The notes under the pieces were generated by a model. The model did not search any database and was not told where the DNA came from. It saw only the letters and a program-made list of their open reading frames with translations. Positions 1-7,875 of a stretch of 57,577 nucleotides of DNA are shown here, in pieces (the first letter of the stretch is position 1; every line of letters starts with the position of its first letter). The stretch is from Pseudomonas sp. GM80 (GTDB lineage Bacteria > Pseudomonadota > Gammaproteobacteria > Pseudomonadales > Pseudomonadaceae), in assembly GCF_000282515.1 (NCBI RefSeq), contig NZ_AKJD01000006.1, forward strand, positions 1-57,577. Direction: 5' to 3'. Both the position numbers and the translations under genes were made by a program.

Positions 1-47
1 TCAGGGCTTTGTCGTTTCTGGCGTCCTGAGAAATTTCTATCGTGCCA

Positions 48-84
48 GACGCGTTCCATAACTTTTATGGACGCGTTCCATAAC
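48..84. repeat. Direct repeat, candidate integrase arm sites
   Basis: A 15-bp sequence, GACGCGTTCCATAAC, occurs twice without mismatch (48-62 and 70-84), start to start 22 bp, about two helical turns. The core GTTCCATAAC recurs at the other prophage edge (57443-57452), just after the integrase gene. Tyrosine integrases of the lambda type bind short arm sites on both sides of the crossover core, so these are good candidates. The assignment is inference from position and sharing between both ends. Confidence 0.6.
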
Positions 85-180
85 CCCCCTCATTCCCCCT
101 CTTCTATGGCGTCCTGCCGAACGTAAAACACTCTTCATGTAACACAGTGCTACGCTGGGTTCTTTCACGGAGGAAAACCC

Positions 181-390
181 ATGCCGAATTCAGATCTGCT
201 CCCTTCTCTGCTTTACAAAATCAATGAGAACCAACTCGCTCTCGAAGCCGCCATCATGGAATTATCCAACTGGGTCGAGCAGCGCGGTTCTGCGGATGTC
301 GCCGAGAACGTCCGGGGAGCTCTTTGGGCGATCGACAAGAACGAAGCATTCATCAAGATGACGCTCGCGGTACTTATGGCTCCCGAATGA
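181..390 (+). CDS. Small hypothetical protein, 69 aa
   Basis: Opens with ATG 8 nt after a strong ribosome-binding site (GGAGGA) and reads through a Pseudomonas-like codon pattern to TGA. The product is acidic, mostly helical in appearance, with no membrane segment, no signal peptide and no cysteine pair. It stands alone at the attachment-site edge, where lambdoid phages often carry genes expressed from the lysogen. I do not recognise the family and assign no function. Confidence 0.6.
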   Translation: MPNSDLLPSLLYKINENQLALEAAIMELSNWVEQRGSADVAENVRGALWAIDKNEAFIKMTLAVLMAPE

Positions 391-645
391 CTGAAGTCTG
401 TCAAGACCGTCGCACTCGCCCCTAGCACCCCATGCTGTGGACTGTGGCGACCCAAGCAGTTGTTTTACAAGGTAAATGTCTCTTTTCATGAGTTACAAAA
501 CATCCGTTTTTGTGCTTATGCACATGGTAAGCCGTTGGCTTTAGCGGAGGTTTGCGCAGAAAGGTAGTCCACCCAGACGACCGGGATTGATGGTCTATGC
601 TGGATTGGCCTGGACTGCCCCAGGCTACCAAAAAGGAAATTGAAG

Positions 646-822
646 ATGGCTGATGATCTGAAAAACCGCGGCCCCAAAGACAGAGACCGGGTAAACACTT
701 CCGAGGATTGGGAGTTGAAATACTGGTCGACTAAATTCGGCGTGACAGCGGACCAGCTAAAAGCAGCTGTGAAAGCAGTCGGTCCCATGGTGACCGACGT
801 CCGCAAGAAGCTCGGCAAGTAA
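646..822 (+). CDS. DUF3606 family small protein
   Basis: This 58-residue protein has the layout of DUF3606: a charged N-terminus containing RGPKDRDRVN, then EDWELKYWSTKFGV, then a short helix rich in Ala, Val and Lys. The family is common in Proteobacteria and Pseudomonas; its function is unknown. ATG at 646 is preceded by AAAGGA; a TTG two codons upstream is possible but less likely. A clear terminator follows 10 nt after the stop, so it is a single-gene unit in the edge region of the prophage. Confidence 0.85.
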   Translation: MADDLKNRGPKDRDRVNTSEDWELKYWSTKFGVTADQLKAAVKAVGPMVTDVRKKLGK

Positions 823-831
823 AGGCGTGAC

Positions 832-858
832 AGCCCCGCGGCCACCGCGGGGCTTTGA
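832..858 (+). terminator. Intrinsic terminator after DUF3606 gene
   Basis: A perfect 10-bp stem AGCCCCGCGG / CCGCGGGGCT with a three-base loop, followed by only a short T-rich tail (TTTG). It ends the DUF3606 unit on the plus strand. Confidence 0.75.
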
Positions 859-1012
859 GTTGAGGGTAAAGCACCACCATGTCAAGGTGACCAAGAAACC
901 TGCGTAAGCCGTTGAGTAATAAGGAAAATATTCAGTTGTCGCCAACCTATAAGAGCAACATATTACCTTATAAGAATCAATAACTTAGGGTTGTATATTC
1001 CTACAGTGCTTT

Positions 1013-1225
1013 TCAATTTTGGCCGGTAAAAACCGCGGCAGCTTTCCGAAGAGTGGCGGCATGCTGCGTCACACCATCCATGCACTTATCGATTTCTGCC
1101 TGTGGCAGCCTCAAGCATGAAAACGCATTCTGCTCAATGTCCTTGGACGCCGTGAAAAACGAATACCCCATTCCGACGAATCCCAGGGCGAAGACGAAAT
1201 AAACCCCATACAACGCTTTTGCCAT
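1013..1225 (-). CDS. Small single-pass membrane protein, 70 aa
   Basis: The ATG at 1225 has a good ribosome-binding site (AAGGAG). Residues about 5-25 form one hydrophobic segment (LYGVYFVFALGFVGMGYSFF), followed by a soluble tail with two cysteines (Cys37 and Cys48). It is convergent with the DUF3606 unit and divergent from the SOS gene at 1429. It could be an exported or inner-membrane-anchored lysogenic protein; I know no family for it. Confidence 0.6.
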   Translation of the reverse strand: MAKALYGVYFVFALGFVGMGYSFFTASKDIEQNAFSCLRLPQAEIDKCMDGVTQHAATLRKAAAVFTGQN

Positions 1226-1388
1226 AACGATGACTCCTTTTTGGTTTGTTTCTTGAGGCTATCGCAAAGAATCGGCAAATGCAGTCGAAGTGCGTGCACT
1301 TTCCTCCTCCGGCGACCTGCCTACGACCCCCAATACAAAATCCTACAGCTCGTCGCCTCACCCTCGCCCAGCTGGCGCGCCTCGATTA

Positions 1389-1404
1389 CTGTACATGCAT
1401 ACAG
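1389..1404. promoter_or_regulatory. LexA (SOS) box
   Basis: CTGTACATGCATACAG fits the Pseudomonas/E. coli LexA consensus CTGT-N8-ACAG exactly and has a palindromic centre. It ends 24 bp before the chosen start of the next gene, so LexA bound here would block its transcription. Position and perfect consensus support SOS control of 1429-2154 and probably of the SRAP fragment after it. Confidence 0.85.
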
Positions 1405-1428
1405 CACCTGTACAGCGAATCACGCAGC

Positions 1429-2154
1429 ATGAATTTCGACCAGGCGAAAAACCTCCGGCTCAAGCAATGGCGCGACACACTCGACGACCAGGACTTCCGT
1501 ATGCAAAACCCCGAGGGGCACCGTGAAACTCTTCACGAAATGGCGACAGCCCTGCAAGCCGAAGGGTTGATAGATCAGGTTGAGCAATTCGACATGAACG
1601 AGATGGCAGACGCGGCTTATTGGCATGCTGTCGAGGAGCTGCAGAGTTCGCCAGGCCATTACCGCGGCGCATCGACTTATGACGTCGTGCAGGCAGACAA
1701 CGGAAAGCTACTCGGGACGATCAGCCGCTCGATTTTCAACTTCGCGAATGACGAGCCTCGCGGTGCCTCCTTCGCCTACGACGGCAAGGTCTACTCTGAC
1801 GCGGATGGTGTGCGGCTGACCTTGGGGCTTTCACGGAGGATTGGGAAGATTTCAGGCTTGGCGCTGGAAATGAACGGGCACCGTTACCAGTTGATCGAGA
1901 CCGAGCGAATGATCGCCGGGATCACCCACCACCCTCTCTCTGACCCTGACGCCTATCGTGCGCTCGTAGATGCGGCACAGGTTGCACAAGAAGAACGCGA
2001 TCTGCGCACCTTTGAAAAAATTCGACCTCATATAGAGTCGGCAGCTTTCTGCATCTGCCCCGGCTGCCTCGATCGCTTTGGTGTGCGTGACGATTGCAAG
2101 ACCTGCGCTGGTAAAGGGTTTGTGACGAAGCCCGCGCCGACAGGTCTACCCTGA
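1429..2154 (+). CDS. SOS-controlled protein with C-terminal zinc-binding knuckles
   Basis: A 241-residue protein starting at MNFDQAKNLRL. An open frame extends upstream, but it would run through the LexA box and lacks a start with a ribosome-binding site, so 1429 is preferred. Near the C-terminus, a CxCxxC ... CxxCxGKGF arrangement (residues about 210-235) resembles the zinc knuckles of DnaJ-type cysteine-rich domains. The body of the protein is unrecognised. Directly downstream, 23 bp away, is the SRAP fragment; a LexA-controlled pair of a zinc protein and an SRAP peptidase would fit DNA-damage response. The specific role is unknown. Confidence 0.75.
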   Translation: MNFDQAKNLRLKQWRDTLDDQDFRMQNPEGHRETLHEMATALQAEGLIDQVEQFDMNEMADAAYWHAVEELQSSPGHYRGASTYDVVQADNGKLLGTISRSIFNFANDEPRGASFAYDGKVYSDADGVRLTLGLSRRIGKISGLALEMNGHRYQLIETERMIAGITHHPLSDPDAYRALVDAAQVAQEERDLRTFEKIRPHIESAAFCICPGCLDRFGVRDDCKTCAGKGFVTKPAPTGLP

Positions 2155-2177
2155 ATGCTCAACGCGGGGATCTTATA

Positions 2178-2393
2178 ATGTGCGGACGACTTACCCAGTA
2201 CAGCGGCATTCACGACTTCGTGGCAGCGTTGAGCATGCCGAACGCGCTCATCAACTCGACAGGCGAGCAGCCCTTCGAGAAGTACAACGCCGCGCCGACC
2301 ACCCAGCTCGCTCTCTTCCACCAGGAAGGCGACTATCTACACGCCGACAAGCACCAGATTGGCGCGGGTAGCTGCGCGGCTTCCGGCAAGTAG
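2178..2393 (+). pseudogene. Truncated SOS-response-associated peptidase (SRAP/YedK)
   Basis: The protein begins MCGRLTQYSG, with Cys2, the residue that in SRAP proteins (E. coli YedK, human HMCES) forms the thiazolidine crosslink to abasic sites in single-stranded DNA. FEKYNAAPTTQLAL corresponds to the conserved RYNVAP-type segment. After about 60 residues the resemblance stops, and the frame ends at residue 71, whereas YedK-like proteins have about 220. The conserved Glu and His of the active site are therefore missing. The break lies next to the acyltransferase gene on the other strand, suggesting that insertion of that cassette removed the 3' part. Probably non-functional. Confidence 0.8.
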
Positions 2394-2422
2394 CGACCTA
2401 TCAGGAAACATCCTGTTTTGAG

Positions 2423-4324
2423 TTAAAAGAGATAGCTAAACTTTTCTTTGAGGCTTTTCCCGAAACGTTTGGAGCCAGCTAACGTGAAATGGCCGTAGTC
2501 GAAGTAAAGGTATTCTCCGCTTTCGGACAATATGTCGCACTTACGTTCAGCACCGCACTGCACGTCGAGCGCACTCACATATTGAACATCTTTAAATTCC
2601 TTTTCTTTAAAGAATGCTTTTAGCTCATCATCATACTCAAACTTCTCCGGCGCCTCGAACCTTCTGGAAAATTCGTTAATACTTGCGACCGTGACATGAC
2701 GTTCAATCTGTGCTTCTTTCGAAATCTTTGGAGCTGTATTTAAAAACACCATTTTGGGGCCGATTACATAAATCGGTGCCGAATTTATGCTTCTGATCTT
2801 GTTGATCATATCCGATAGACCGCCAAGATTTTTACCGTCCCAGTTATCATGAAGATAGATAGCATCTGCTGTTCTTAACTCTGGAGACTCAAGAACCATT
2901 TTAAGCGCATGCTTACACTCTTCTATTTTCCCCAAAGAACCATAATCATGGGAAAAGTTGAAGCAGAAGTGCGGCGTAGCTATAAGCTTCAACTGGCCGT
3001 TAAATTCGTTCTCTGTAAGCGCGTATGAAAAATCATAGGCATGCGAATTCCCTACAACAACAATCTTCCGCTGGCCTTTCGTGCTGTCAAATTTGGCAAC
3101 CATGGACGTGGTCTCAATACCACTCCAGTACCTATTAAGTTCGGCAGTCAATTGATCCTGCGTAAGCATCGCAAACGGGAACCGCGACGGAATGCCATCT
3201 TTCAGGTAAACAGCTATTGGAAACGAGACGACGAACAGACCGGCAAGTGCTGTGGCGGCGGCAAAGCCCTTACCCACCGGCTTGTTGTTATGACGGAACG
3301 CCTGTTCAACGAAACGCCAGCTTAGGTAGCCCAGTACGATTGAGGCGAACACTACCCCTAAGGCTATCTCTATCGTTATTTCTACCCTTGAGTAATGCAG
3401 GAAGCTGATCAGCGGCCAATGCCATAGATATAGCGAGTAGGAAATGAGGCCGATAAAAACGAATGGACGACTTTCCAGCATCAGGGAAATTAGGTTTTTC
3501 CCAATTGCCCGCGAGACAATTATCAATCCTGCGCCAGCGCATGGAATCAAGGCATTAATACCTGGAAAACCAGATGTTTTATTTAGCACAAAGGCCGGGA
3601 CCAGCACCATCAGCAGGCCAACAATCGACAGCATATTGGCGATGACGCTTGCTCTATTTACCGGCTGACGCTTCGCCAGCCAGAAGGCCAGCAATGCACC
3701 AATGAGCAGTTCGCCGGCACGAGATGGCAATAAAAAGTATGCGCTTGACCATTCATTCCGAACGCCAAGCTCTGCCAGTGCGAATGAAGTTACTACTAGA
3801 ACTGATGCCACTGCGAGGCGTGCACTCTGTGCTTTGAGTTTTAGTATCAACAGAAGTGCGAGCGGCCAAATGAAATAGAATTGTTCTTCTACTGATAAAG
3901 ACCAAATATGCAGCAGAGGCATTTCTTCTGAGCTGGAAGAAAAATAACCGCCAGAATTCTTCCAAAAGAACAGATTGGACGCGAAGAAAATAGCGCTCAA
4001 GGTGCTCTGTGATAAGGCACTGTAATCACTCGGCAGAAAAAAATAGTATCCCGCAACCATCACACACAACAGCACAACGTACAGGGCAGGAAGAATTCTT
4101 CGGGCTCGGCGAAGATAGAAGTCAGTAAATGAAAATGTTCCTTTTCCAACCTGACCTAAAATAATCCCCGTAATCAAATATCCTGAAATCACGAAGAAAA
4201 CATCTACCCCAACAAAGCCGCCCGAAAACAGGCTAAAGCCTACGTGATTCAGCACCACAAGCATTACCGCGACGGCTCTCAGCCCATCGATGTCCGCTCG
4301 ATAGCTCAAGTTTTTGTTATGCAT
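2423..4324 (-). CDS. Acyltransferase-3 / SGNH O-acetyltransferase, OafA-like
   Basis: A 633-residue membrane protein. The N-terminal half is an acyltransferase-3 domain: YRADIDGLRAVAV at residues 7-19, then about ten membrane segments and the RRARRILPAL motif near residue 73. The C-terminal third carries an SGNH hydrolase-like domain, with VVVGNSHAYDF (near residue 420) and a C-terminal DxxH-type DYGHFT. Such proteins (Salmonella OafA, phage-borne relatives) O-acetylate O-antigen sugars and change serotype. Here it is most likely a lysogenic-conversion gene altering the phage receptor. The gene is AT-richer than the tail genes, consistent with recent acquisition, and adjoins the broken SRAP gene. 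Confidence 0.92.
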   Translation of the reverse strand: MHNKNLSYRADIDGLRAVAVMLVVLNHVGFSLFSGGFVGVDVFFVISGYLITGIILGQVGKGTFSFTDFYLRRARRILPALYVVLLCVMVAGYYFFLPSDYSALSQSTLSAIFFASNLFFWKNSGGYFSSSSEEMPLLHIWSLSVEEQFYFIWPLALLLILKLKAQSARLAVASVLVVTSFALAELGVRNEWSSAYFLLPSRAGELLIGALLAFWLAKRQPVNRASVIANMLSIVGLLMVLVPAFVLNKTSGFPGINALIPCAGAGLIIVSRAIGKNLISLMLESRPFVFIGLISYSLYLWHWPLISFLHYSRVEITIEIALGVVFASIVLGYLSWRFVEQAFRHNNKPVGKGFAAATALAGLFVVSFPIAVYLKDGIPSRFPFAMLTQDQLTAELNRYWSGIETTSMVAKFDSTKGQRKIVVVGNSHAYDFSYALTENEFNGQLKLIATPHFCFNFSHDYGSLGKIEECKHALKMVLESPELRTADAIYLHDNWDGKNLGGLSDMINKIRSINSAPIYVIGPKMVFLNTAPKISKEAQIERHVTVASINEFSRRFEAPEKFEYDDELKAFFKEKEFKDVQYVSALDVQCGAERKCDILSESGEYLYFDYGHFTLAGSKRFGKSLKEKFSYLF

Positions 4325-4402
4325 GCCAATCCCTTTTCACAATTGCGAGAAAACTGATATCGGTGCGCATTCTACAAACTTATGTATGTGGCTCGGTACA
4401 AT

Positions 4403-4924
4403 TTATCTACCATTCGGAAATTTCGTGATCGCCTTGACATACGCTTGGCAGGCCGCCAGCGCGATCAGTCCACGGTCACCGGTGTCGGTGATGGTGATAA
4501 TTCGTTGAGCATGCGCCGGGTCAAGTCGGGCGCGTACGGCTGCATGATCCACGCCGCGGGCGCCGGGGGCGGCAGACACTGAACAGCCACCGGCTGAATC
4601 CGCGTCGAGGAGGACTGACAGCCGGACATCAGCAGTGGCAACGCGATCGCGCAGGCGAGCCTGATCGTTTTGTGCATCGGTCATTTTCTCAAAGTGAGTT
4701 TGCTCGCTGGCTGCCAGCTTCTGCTCGAGCGCCAGACGCTTTTCCTGCTCCGCATGTTGCGCGGCGGCGCCCACCATGGCCAGTTTATTGAGCGTTTCGG
4801 CGCTCAGCCGGGCCTGATCAGCGAACTGCTTATCGTAGCGCCAACCCTGAAAATGCCAGGCGCTGCCCGCGCCGATCAGCACCAGCGCCAGCGCGCCTAT
4901 CAGGCGCCACGGCACGGTAATCAC
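4403..4924 (-). CDS. Rz: Rz-like inner-membrane spanin
   Basis: The chosen start is the GTG overlapping the endolysin stop (GTGA), giving 173 residues; a longer frame exists but has no such coupling. Residues about 7-25 form one N-terminal membrane anchor (LIGALALVLIGAGSAW). A long charged helical region rich in Ala, Glu, Gln and Lys follows, the coiled-coil periplasmic domain of i-spanins. Rz1 lies inside this gene in another frame. With the endolysin it completes host lysis by joining inner and outer membranes. Confidence 0.85.
   Translation of the reverse strand: MITVPWRLIGALALVLIGAGSAWHFQGWRYDKQFADQARLSAETLNKLAMVGAAAQHAEQEKRLALEQKLAASEQTHFEKMTDAQNDQARLRDRVATADVRLSVLLDADSAGGCSVSAAPGARGVDHAAVRARLDPAHAQRIITITDTGDRGLIALAACQAYVKAITKFPNGR
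4465..4677 (-). CDS. Rz1: Rz1-like outer-membrane lipoprotein spanin, nested in Rz
   Basis: A 70-residue frame lies entirely inside Rz in a different phase. It has a short signal peptide ending in the lipobox LMSGC (Cys at residue 19), then a small proline-rich mature part (PPPAPAAW, SPSPTPVTVD), the standard make-up of an o-spanin. The embedded arrangement repeats lambda Rz/Rz1. The product should be lipidated, placed in the outer membrane and bound to Rz through its C-terminus. Confidence 0.88.
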   Translation of the reverse strand: MHKTIRLACAIALPLLMSGCQSSSTRIQPVAVQCLPPPAPAAWIMQPYAPDLTRRMLNELSPSPTPVTVD

Positions 4925-5346
4925 GGCACATCCTTGAAGAAGACGTGCCCGCCAAGCTTCAGCGTCTGCTTTGCCTTCGCTGCCCACGCCGGTGGCGTCT
5001 TCATGCTGAGCGCGTAGTAGTGCGTCGCGCCGGCGGTTGGATCAGGCACCTTGCCGTCAATCACCTGGTCGGCTGCAATCCGCGCCTGTGCCAACTCCCG
5101 AAACGGGATCTGCTTCGCGCTGATCAGGTAGGCGAAGTTCGGATCGTTCTTGTTCCAGCAGCTGAACTGGTACGGCTTCTGGCACACCCCGGCGTATCCC
5201 TCACCCCACCACGAATTGGTCTTTCCGTCGAATACCCGGTTACGGATCGTCCAGGCCACGGCCACCTGCCCGGCCGTTGATTCACCACGGGCTTCACCCC
5301 ACAGCGTGCGCGCGAAGACGTCTCGGTCTTTTTCAGTTGCAGCCAT
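4921..5346 (-). CDS. Endolysin, SleB-type cell wall hydrolase
   Basis: A 141-residue single-domain enzyme of the Hydrolase_2/SleB family. The FARTLWGEARGES segment (residues 11-23) holds the family's conserved glutamate, followed by VAWTIRNRV, YQFSCWN and the C-terminal DPTAGATHYY, all hallmark positions. It cleaves the glycan strands of peptidoglycan. There is no signal peptide or membrane anchor, so it depends on a holin; the two holin candidates lie about 26 kb away at the other end of the late operon. It is coupled to Rz by a GTGA overlap. Confidence 0.92.
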   Translation of the reverse strand: MAATEKDRDVFARTLWGEARGESTAGQVAVAWTIRNRVFDGKTNSWWGEGYAGVCQKPYQFSCWNKNDPNFAYLISAKQIPFRELAQARIAADQVIDGKVPDPTAGATHYYALSMKTPPAWAAKAKQTLKLGGHVFFKDVP

Positions 5347-5361
5347 AATTTTTCTCCAGGC

Positions 5362-5389
5362 AAAAAAAATACCCGCTCGAGCAGGTATG
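5362..5389 (-). terminator. Hairpin and T tract upstream of endolysin
   Basis: On the minus strand, ATACC-GC-TCGA-GC-GGTAT pairs with one internal mismatch and is followed by eight T residues. It lies just upstream of the endolysin, so it would separate lysis genes from tail-fibre transcription unless read through by an antiterminated polymerase. Confidence 0.6.
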
Positions 5390-5479
5390 TTTTGGCGATA
5401 GTTACAGTCATGATTTGAAGCTATGGAGTCATCAGGCGGTATCAGATAGCATGGCCGCCATTTTCAAAGGGAACGACGA

Positions 5480-6463
5480 ATGACTGGTCCTCAGGCAATA
5501 GAGTCGAAACGAAACTCAAACTTCGATTGGCTTCGACTTTTTCTGTCGTTTTCCGTCGCGTACTTTCACGCTGGATATTTTTCGCGGGTGGCCAATGGCG
5601 AGGACGTACCTTTTGGGGCGATTCCATTCCCAATGGTTCCTACGTTCTTGGCGCTATCTGGGTATCTGATGTTCAATAGCTTCGCATCTAGCAGAAGCTG
5701 GTTTCACTTCCTGCAAAAAAGAGCCTTAAGAATCATCCCGGCATTATTACTTTCGCTGATTGTGAGTGGCTTTGTATGGGGCGCCTACGTCGGTGTAATA
5801 GGCTCACTCAAAATTTATATAGGTGGTGGAATGCTGCTATCCAGTCCTGGAGGTAACGGCTCACTGTGGTCACTACTTTGGGAGGAAATAGCTTACGCCA
5901 TAATGGCATTTCTTATCGCAATGAAAGCATACAACCATAAAGCGATAATTTGGGCATGCTTTATAGCTGCATGTGGCATTGCTGCGGTATATGACCAGCA
6001 AGAGCCTGTATGGCGGATCACAAACTTACTGCCAGCCCTTTTTACCGGCAACCTAGTTTTTCTATACCGGGATAAGCTTTCAAAGCTCCCTTGGATCTTG
6101 CTCGCTGTCATTCTTCTTTTTGTGACAGCACTGAACATCTACTTTAAATTGCCCCCGCAAGCTTGGTACATGGTTCCCATTGGTGGTTTTTTGGCTCTAA
6201 ATTTATGCCTCAACGCTCCACCTATACCTAAAATGCCGTTTGACATTTCGTATGGTGTTTATGTTTTTCATGACCCTGTATTTTATATGTCATCAAAGCT
6301 TTTTCCGGATTCGTTTGAAGGAATGTTTTTCGCGGGCGCCCCGGTGCTTATAGCGCTGTCCATTTTCAGCTGGTTTGCAGTGGAAAAGCCCGCACTTGCG
6401 TTTAAGAAGAAAGGAACATCATTAGACAAGAAAGCAGATGAAATGAAAAATTCACCGATCTAG
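5480..6463 (+). CDS. Acyltransferase-3 family membrane protein
   Basis: A 327-residue polytopic membrane protein of the acyltransferase-3 superfamily: SNFDWLRLFLSFSVAYFHA at the N-terminus holds the conserved family histidine, and QKRALRIIPALLL matches the conserved arginine-rich loop. It lacks the SGNH domain of its neighbour at 2423. It lies on the plus strand inside an otherwise minus-strand late region and is AT-rich, both signs of an inserted cargo gene with its own promoter. Likely role: acetylation or other acyl transfer to O-antigen during lysogeny. The sugar target cannot be told from the sequence. Confidence 0.88.
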   Translation: MTGPQAIESKRNSNFDWLRLFLSFSVAYFHAGYFSRVANGEDVPFGAIPFPMVPTFLALSGYLMFNSFASSRSWFHFLQKRALRIIPALLLSLIVSGFVWGAYVGVIGSLKIYIGGGMLLSSPGGNGSLWSLLWEEIAYAIMAFLIAMKAYNHKAIIWACFIAACGIAAVYDQQEPVWRITNLLPALFTGNLVFLYRDKLSKLPWILLAVILLFVTALNIYFKLPPQAWYMVPIGGFLALNLCLNAPPIPKMPFDISYGVYVFHDPVFYMSSKLFPDSFEGMFFAGAPVLIALSIFSWFAVEKPALAFKKKGTSLDKKADEMKNSPI

Positions 6464-6472
6464 TCAGGCAGC

Positions 6473-6637
6473 TTAACTTTGAGGGAGGGGTTCATCGAGC
6501 CCTTCCATATATCTCAGCTCATCAGATCTAACTTCCTCTGAAAGCCACCTCGGTATTTCATCAACCGCAGTTTCCCCATCGAATACATCATCGCTATCGC
6601 CAATCGACCGCCAGCCATATTCAGAAATCGCGTACAT
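6473..6637 (-). CDS. Small protein after the tail fibre gene, 54 aa
   Basis: ATG at 6637 lies 2 nt after the tail-fibre stop and the frame runs 54 codons to TAA. The product is very acidic, with MYAISEYGWRSIG at the start and WLSEEVRSDE in the middle. This size and position, directly after a tail fibre, is where lambdoid phages encode small fibre assembly proteins, so a chaperone role is possible. The short spacing indicates translational coupling. It converges with the acyltransferase gene, the two stops being about 10 bp apart. Confidence 0.65.
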   Translation of the reverse strand: MYAISEYGWRSIGDSDDVFDGETAVDEIPRWLSEEVRSDELRYMEGLDEPLPQS

Positions 6638-6639
6638 AC

Positions 6640-7851
6640 TCACCTCTCATATTTATATCCAGCCACCCGAAATCTAAAAAGACCGTTGGGTGTTTGGTCA
6701 AAAGCGTAAGTAAATCTTTGTGACACGTCTAGAGTTATGGTTGTATAGGTGGCAATTCCAGCTGCATACGCCTGTAGAAAAATATTAATTGAAATACCAC
6801 CCACATCTGAATTAGAAATATACACACCCCCAATCGACGCACCATTAAGAGCCACCCCCTCAACTTCGAAACATGTGACAGGAACAATGCTCGAGCAGTC
6901 AACAGTGGCAGCGACAGTGGAGCCCCCGGCAACAACCATAAATGGTGCGTTTATTACAGGTGCGAGATATTTAACTCTCCCGAAACTTAAAAATCTGCAC
7001 TTATAAAGGGTTCCCCCGGAATCAGTAAGCATAGATCCAATATACCGACGGGATGCGTCTAGGTTTTTTGCTCTTGCAGTACTGAAGTAAGCCGCAGCAG
7101 GGGCAGTGCTTACCGCTTCTATCGCGGCGACACCGGCATTGTCATACAGGTAAATGTGATACCAGGTGTTGGCCGCCAAACTCAATGCGGACAGCGTCAG
7201 CGCAGCAGCCACCTGCACGACCTTCCCGGTACCGGGGATGTATGCCGCCCCGGTACCAACAGAAAGCGAATTCGCGCTGTTCCAGGACAGCAGAAGCCCC
7301 TCAATGTAACCGGGAGAAACTCCGCCCTGCGCAATCGTCAGCGGCTTCGACAACCCTGTGATCTCAGTGATGTCGGAGTTCTGCCCACTTTTCGCCGCGA
7401 CGAGAGTCGCACGCCCGGCAGCGGCGTCTGCATCGTCTATCAACGATTTACCAAAGTTGGAAAACCCGAGCGCCGTCAGGGCGGCGCCTGATGTAGCACT
7501 GCCCGTGCCACCTTTGTTGATCGGCAGAATTTCATAGTTGCCGGTCGTACCGAGTTCCGCCAGCTTCGAGCCCCACTGATTGACCAACGAGCGCAGCGCA
7601 TCGGCCGAGTCCTTGACATAGCCCTGCATCGGCGCCACCGCGTAACTGCCGGCAGCGTTTGTAAAGCCCTGGTAGTTCGGCGAGATCGACATGGCCGTGT
7701 CGCTGGCAATGTTCGTCACCTCGTACCAACCACCATCAGGCCCACGGAATGCGTCGCCGACCCGGCTATTGGCAATGAACGCCGTGCCGGTACCGATGAC
7801 CGCGTTGGAATTTTGGGTGACAGAGACCGTTCCTGATTTGTACCAGGGCAT
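6640..7851 (-). CDS. Tail fibre protein
   Basis: A 403-residue protein at the distal end of the tail operon. The N-terminal half (MPWYKSGTVSVTQNSNAVIGTGTAF in two stretches, then GDAFRGPDGGWYEV) is typical of Pseudomonas phage proteins that attach a fibre to the tail tip. INKGGTGSATSGAALTALG is the common collagen-like fibre repeat. The C-terminal half is beta-rich and of more AT-rich composition, as expected of a host-range-determining tip that is swapped between phages. It probably works with the J-like protein in receptor binding. Confidence 0.85.
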   Translation of the reverse strand: MPWYKSGTVSVTQNSNAVIGTGTAFIANSRVGDAFRGPDGGWYEVTNIASDTAMSISPNYQGFTNAAGSYAVAPMQGYVKDSADALRSLVNQWGSKLAELGTTGNYEILPINKGGTGSATSGAALTALGFSNFGKSLIDDADAAAGRATLVAAKSGQNSDITEITGLSKPLTIAQGGVSPGYIEGLLLSWNSANSLSVGTGAAYIPGTGKVVQVAAALTLSALSLAANTWYHIYLYDNAGVAAIEAVSTAPAAAYFSTARAKNLDASRRYIGSMLTDSGGTLYKCRFLSFGRVKYLAPVINAPFMVVAGGSTVAATVDCSSIVPVTCFEVEGVALNGASIGGVYISNSDVGGISINIFLQAYAAGIATYTTITLDVSQRFTYAFDQTPNGLFRFRVAGYKYER

Positions 7852-7875
7852 GGCAGCATCCTATAGAAAGCAAAT

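Noticed and set aside
1246..1428. Upstream in-frame extension of the SOS gene (61 extra codons)
   Set aside because: It would read through the LexA box and promoter, has no ribosome-binding site, and its composition is not coding-like.
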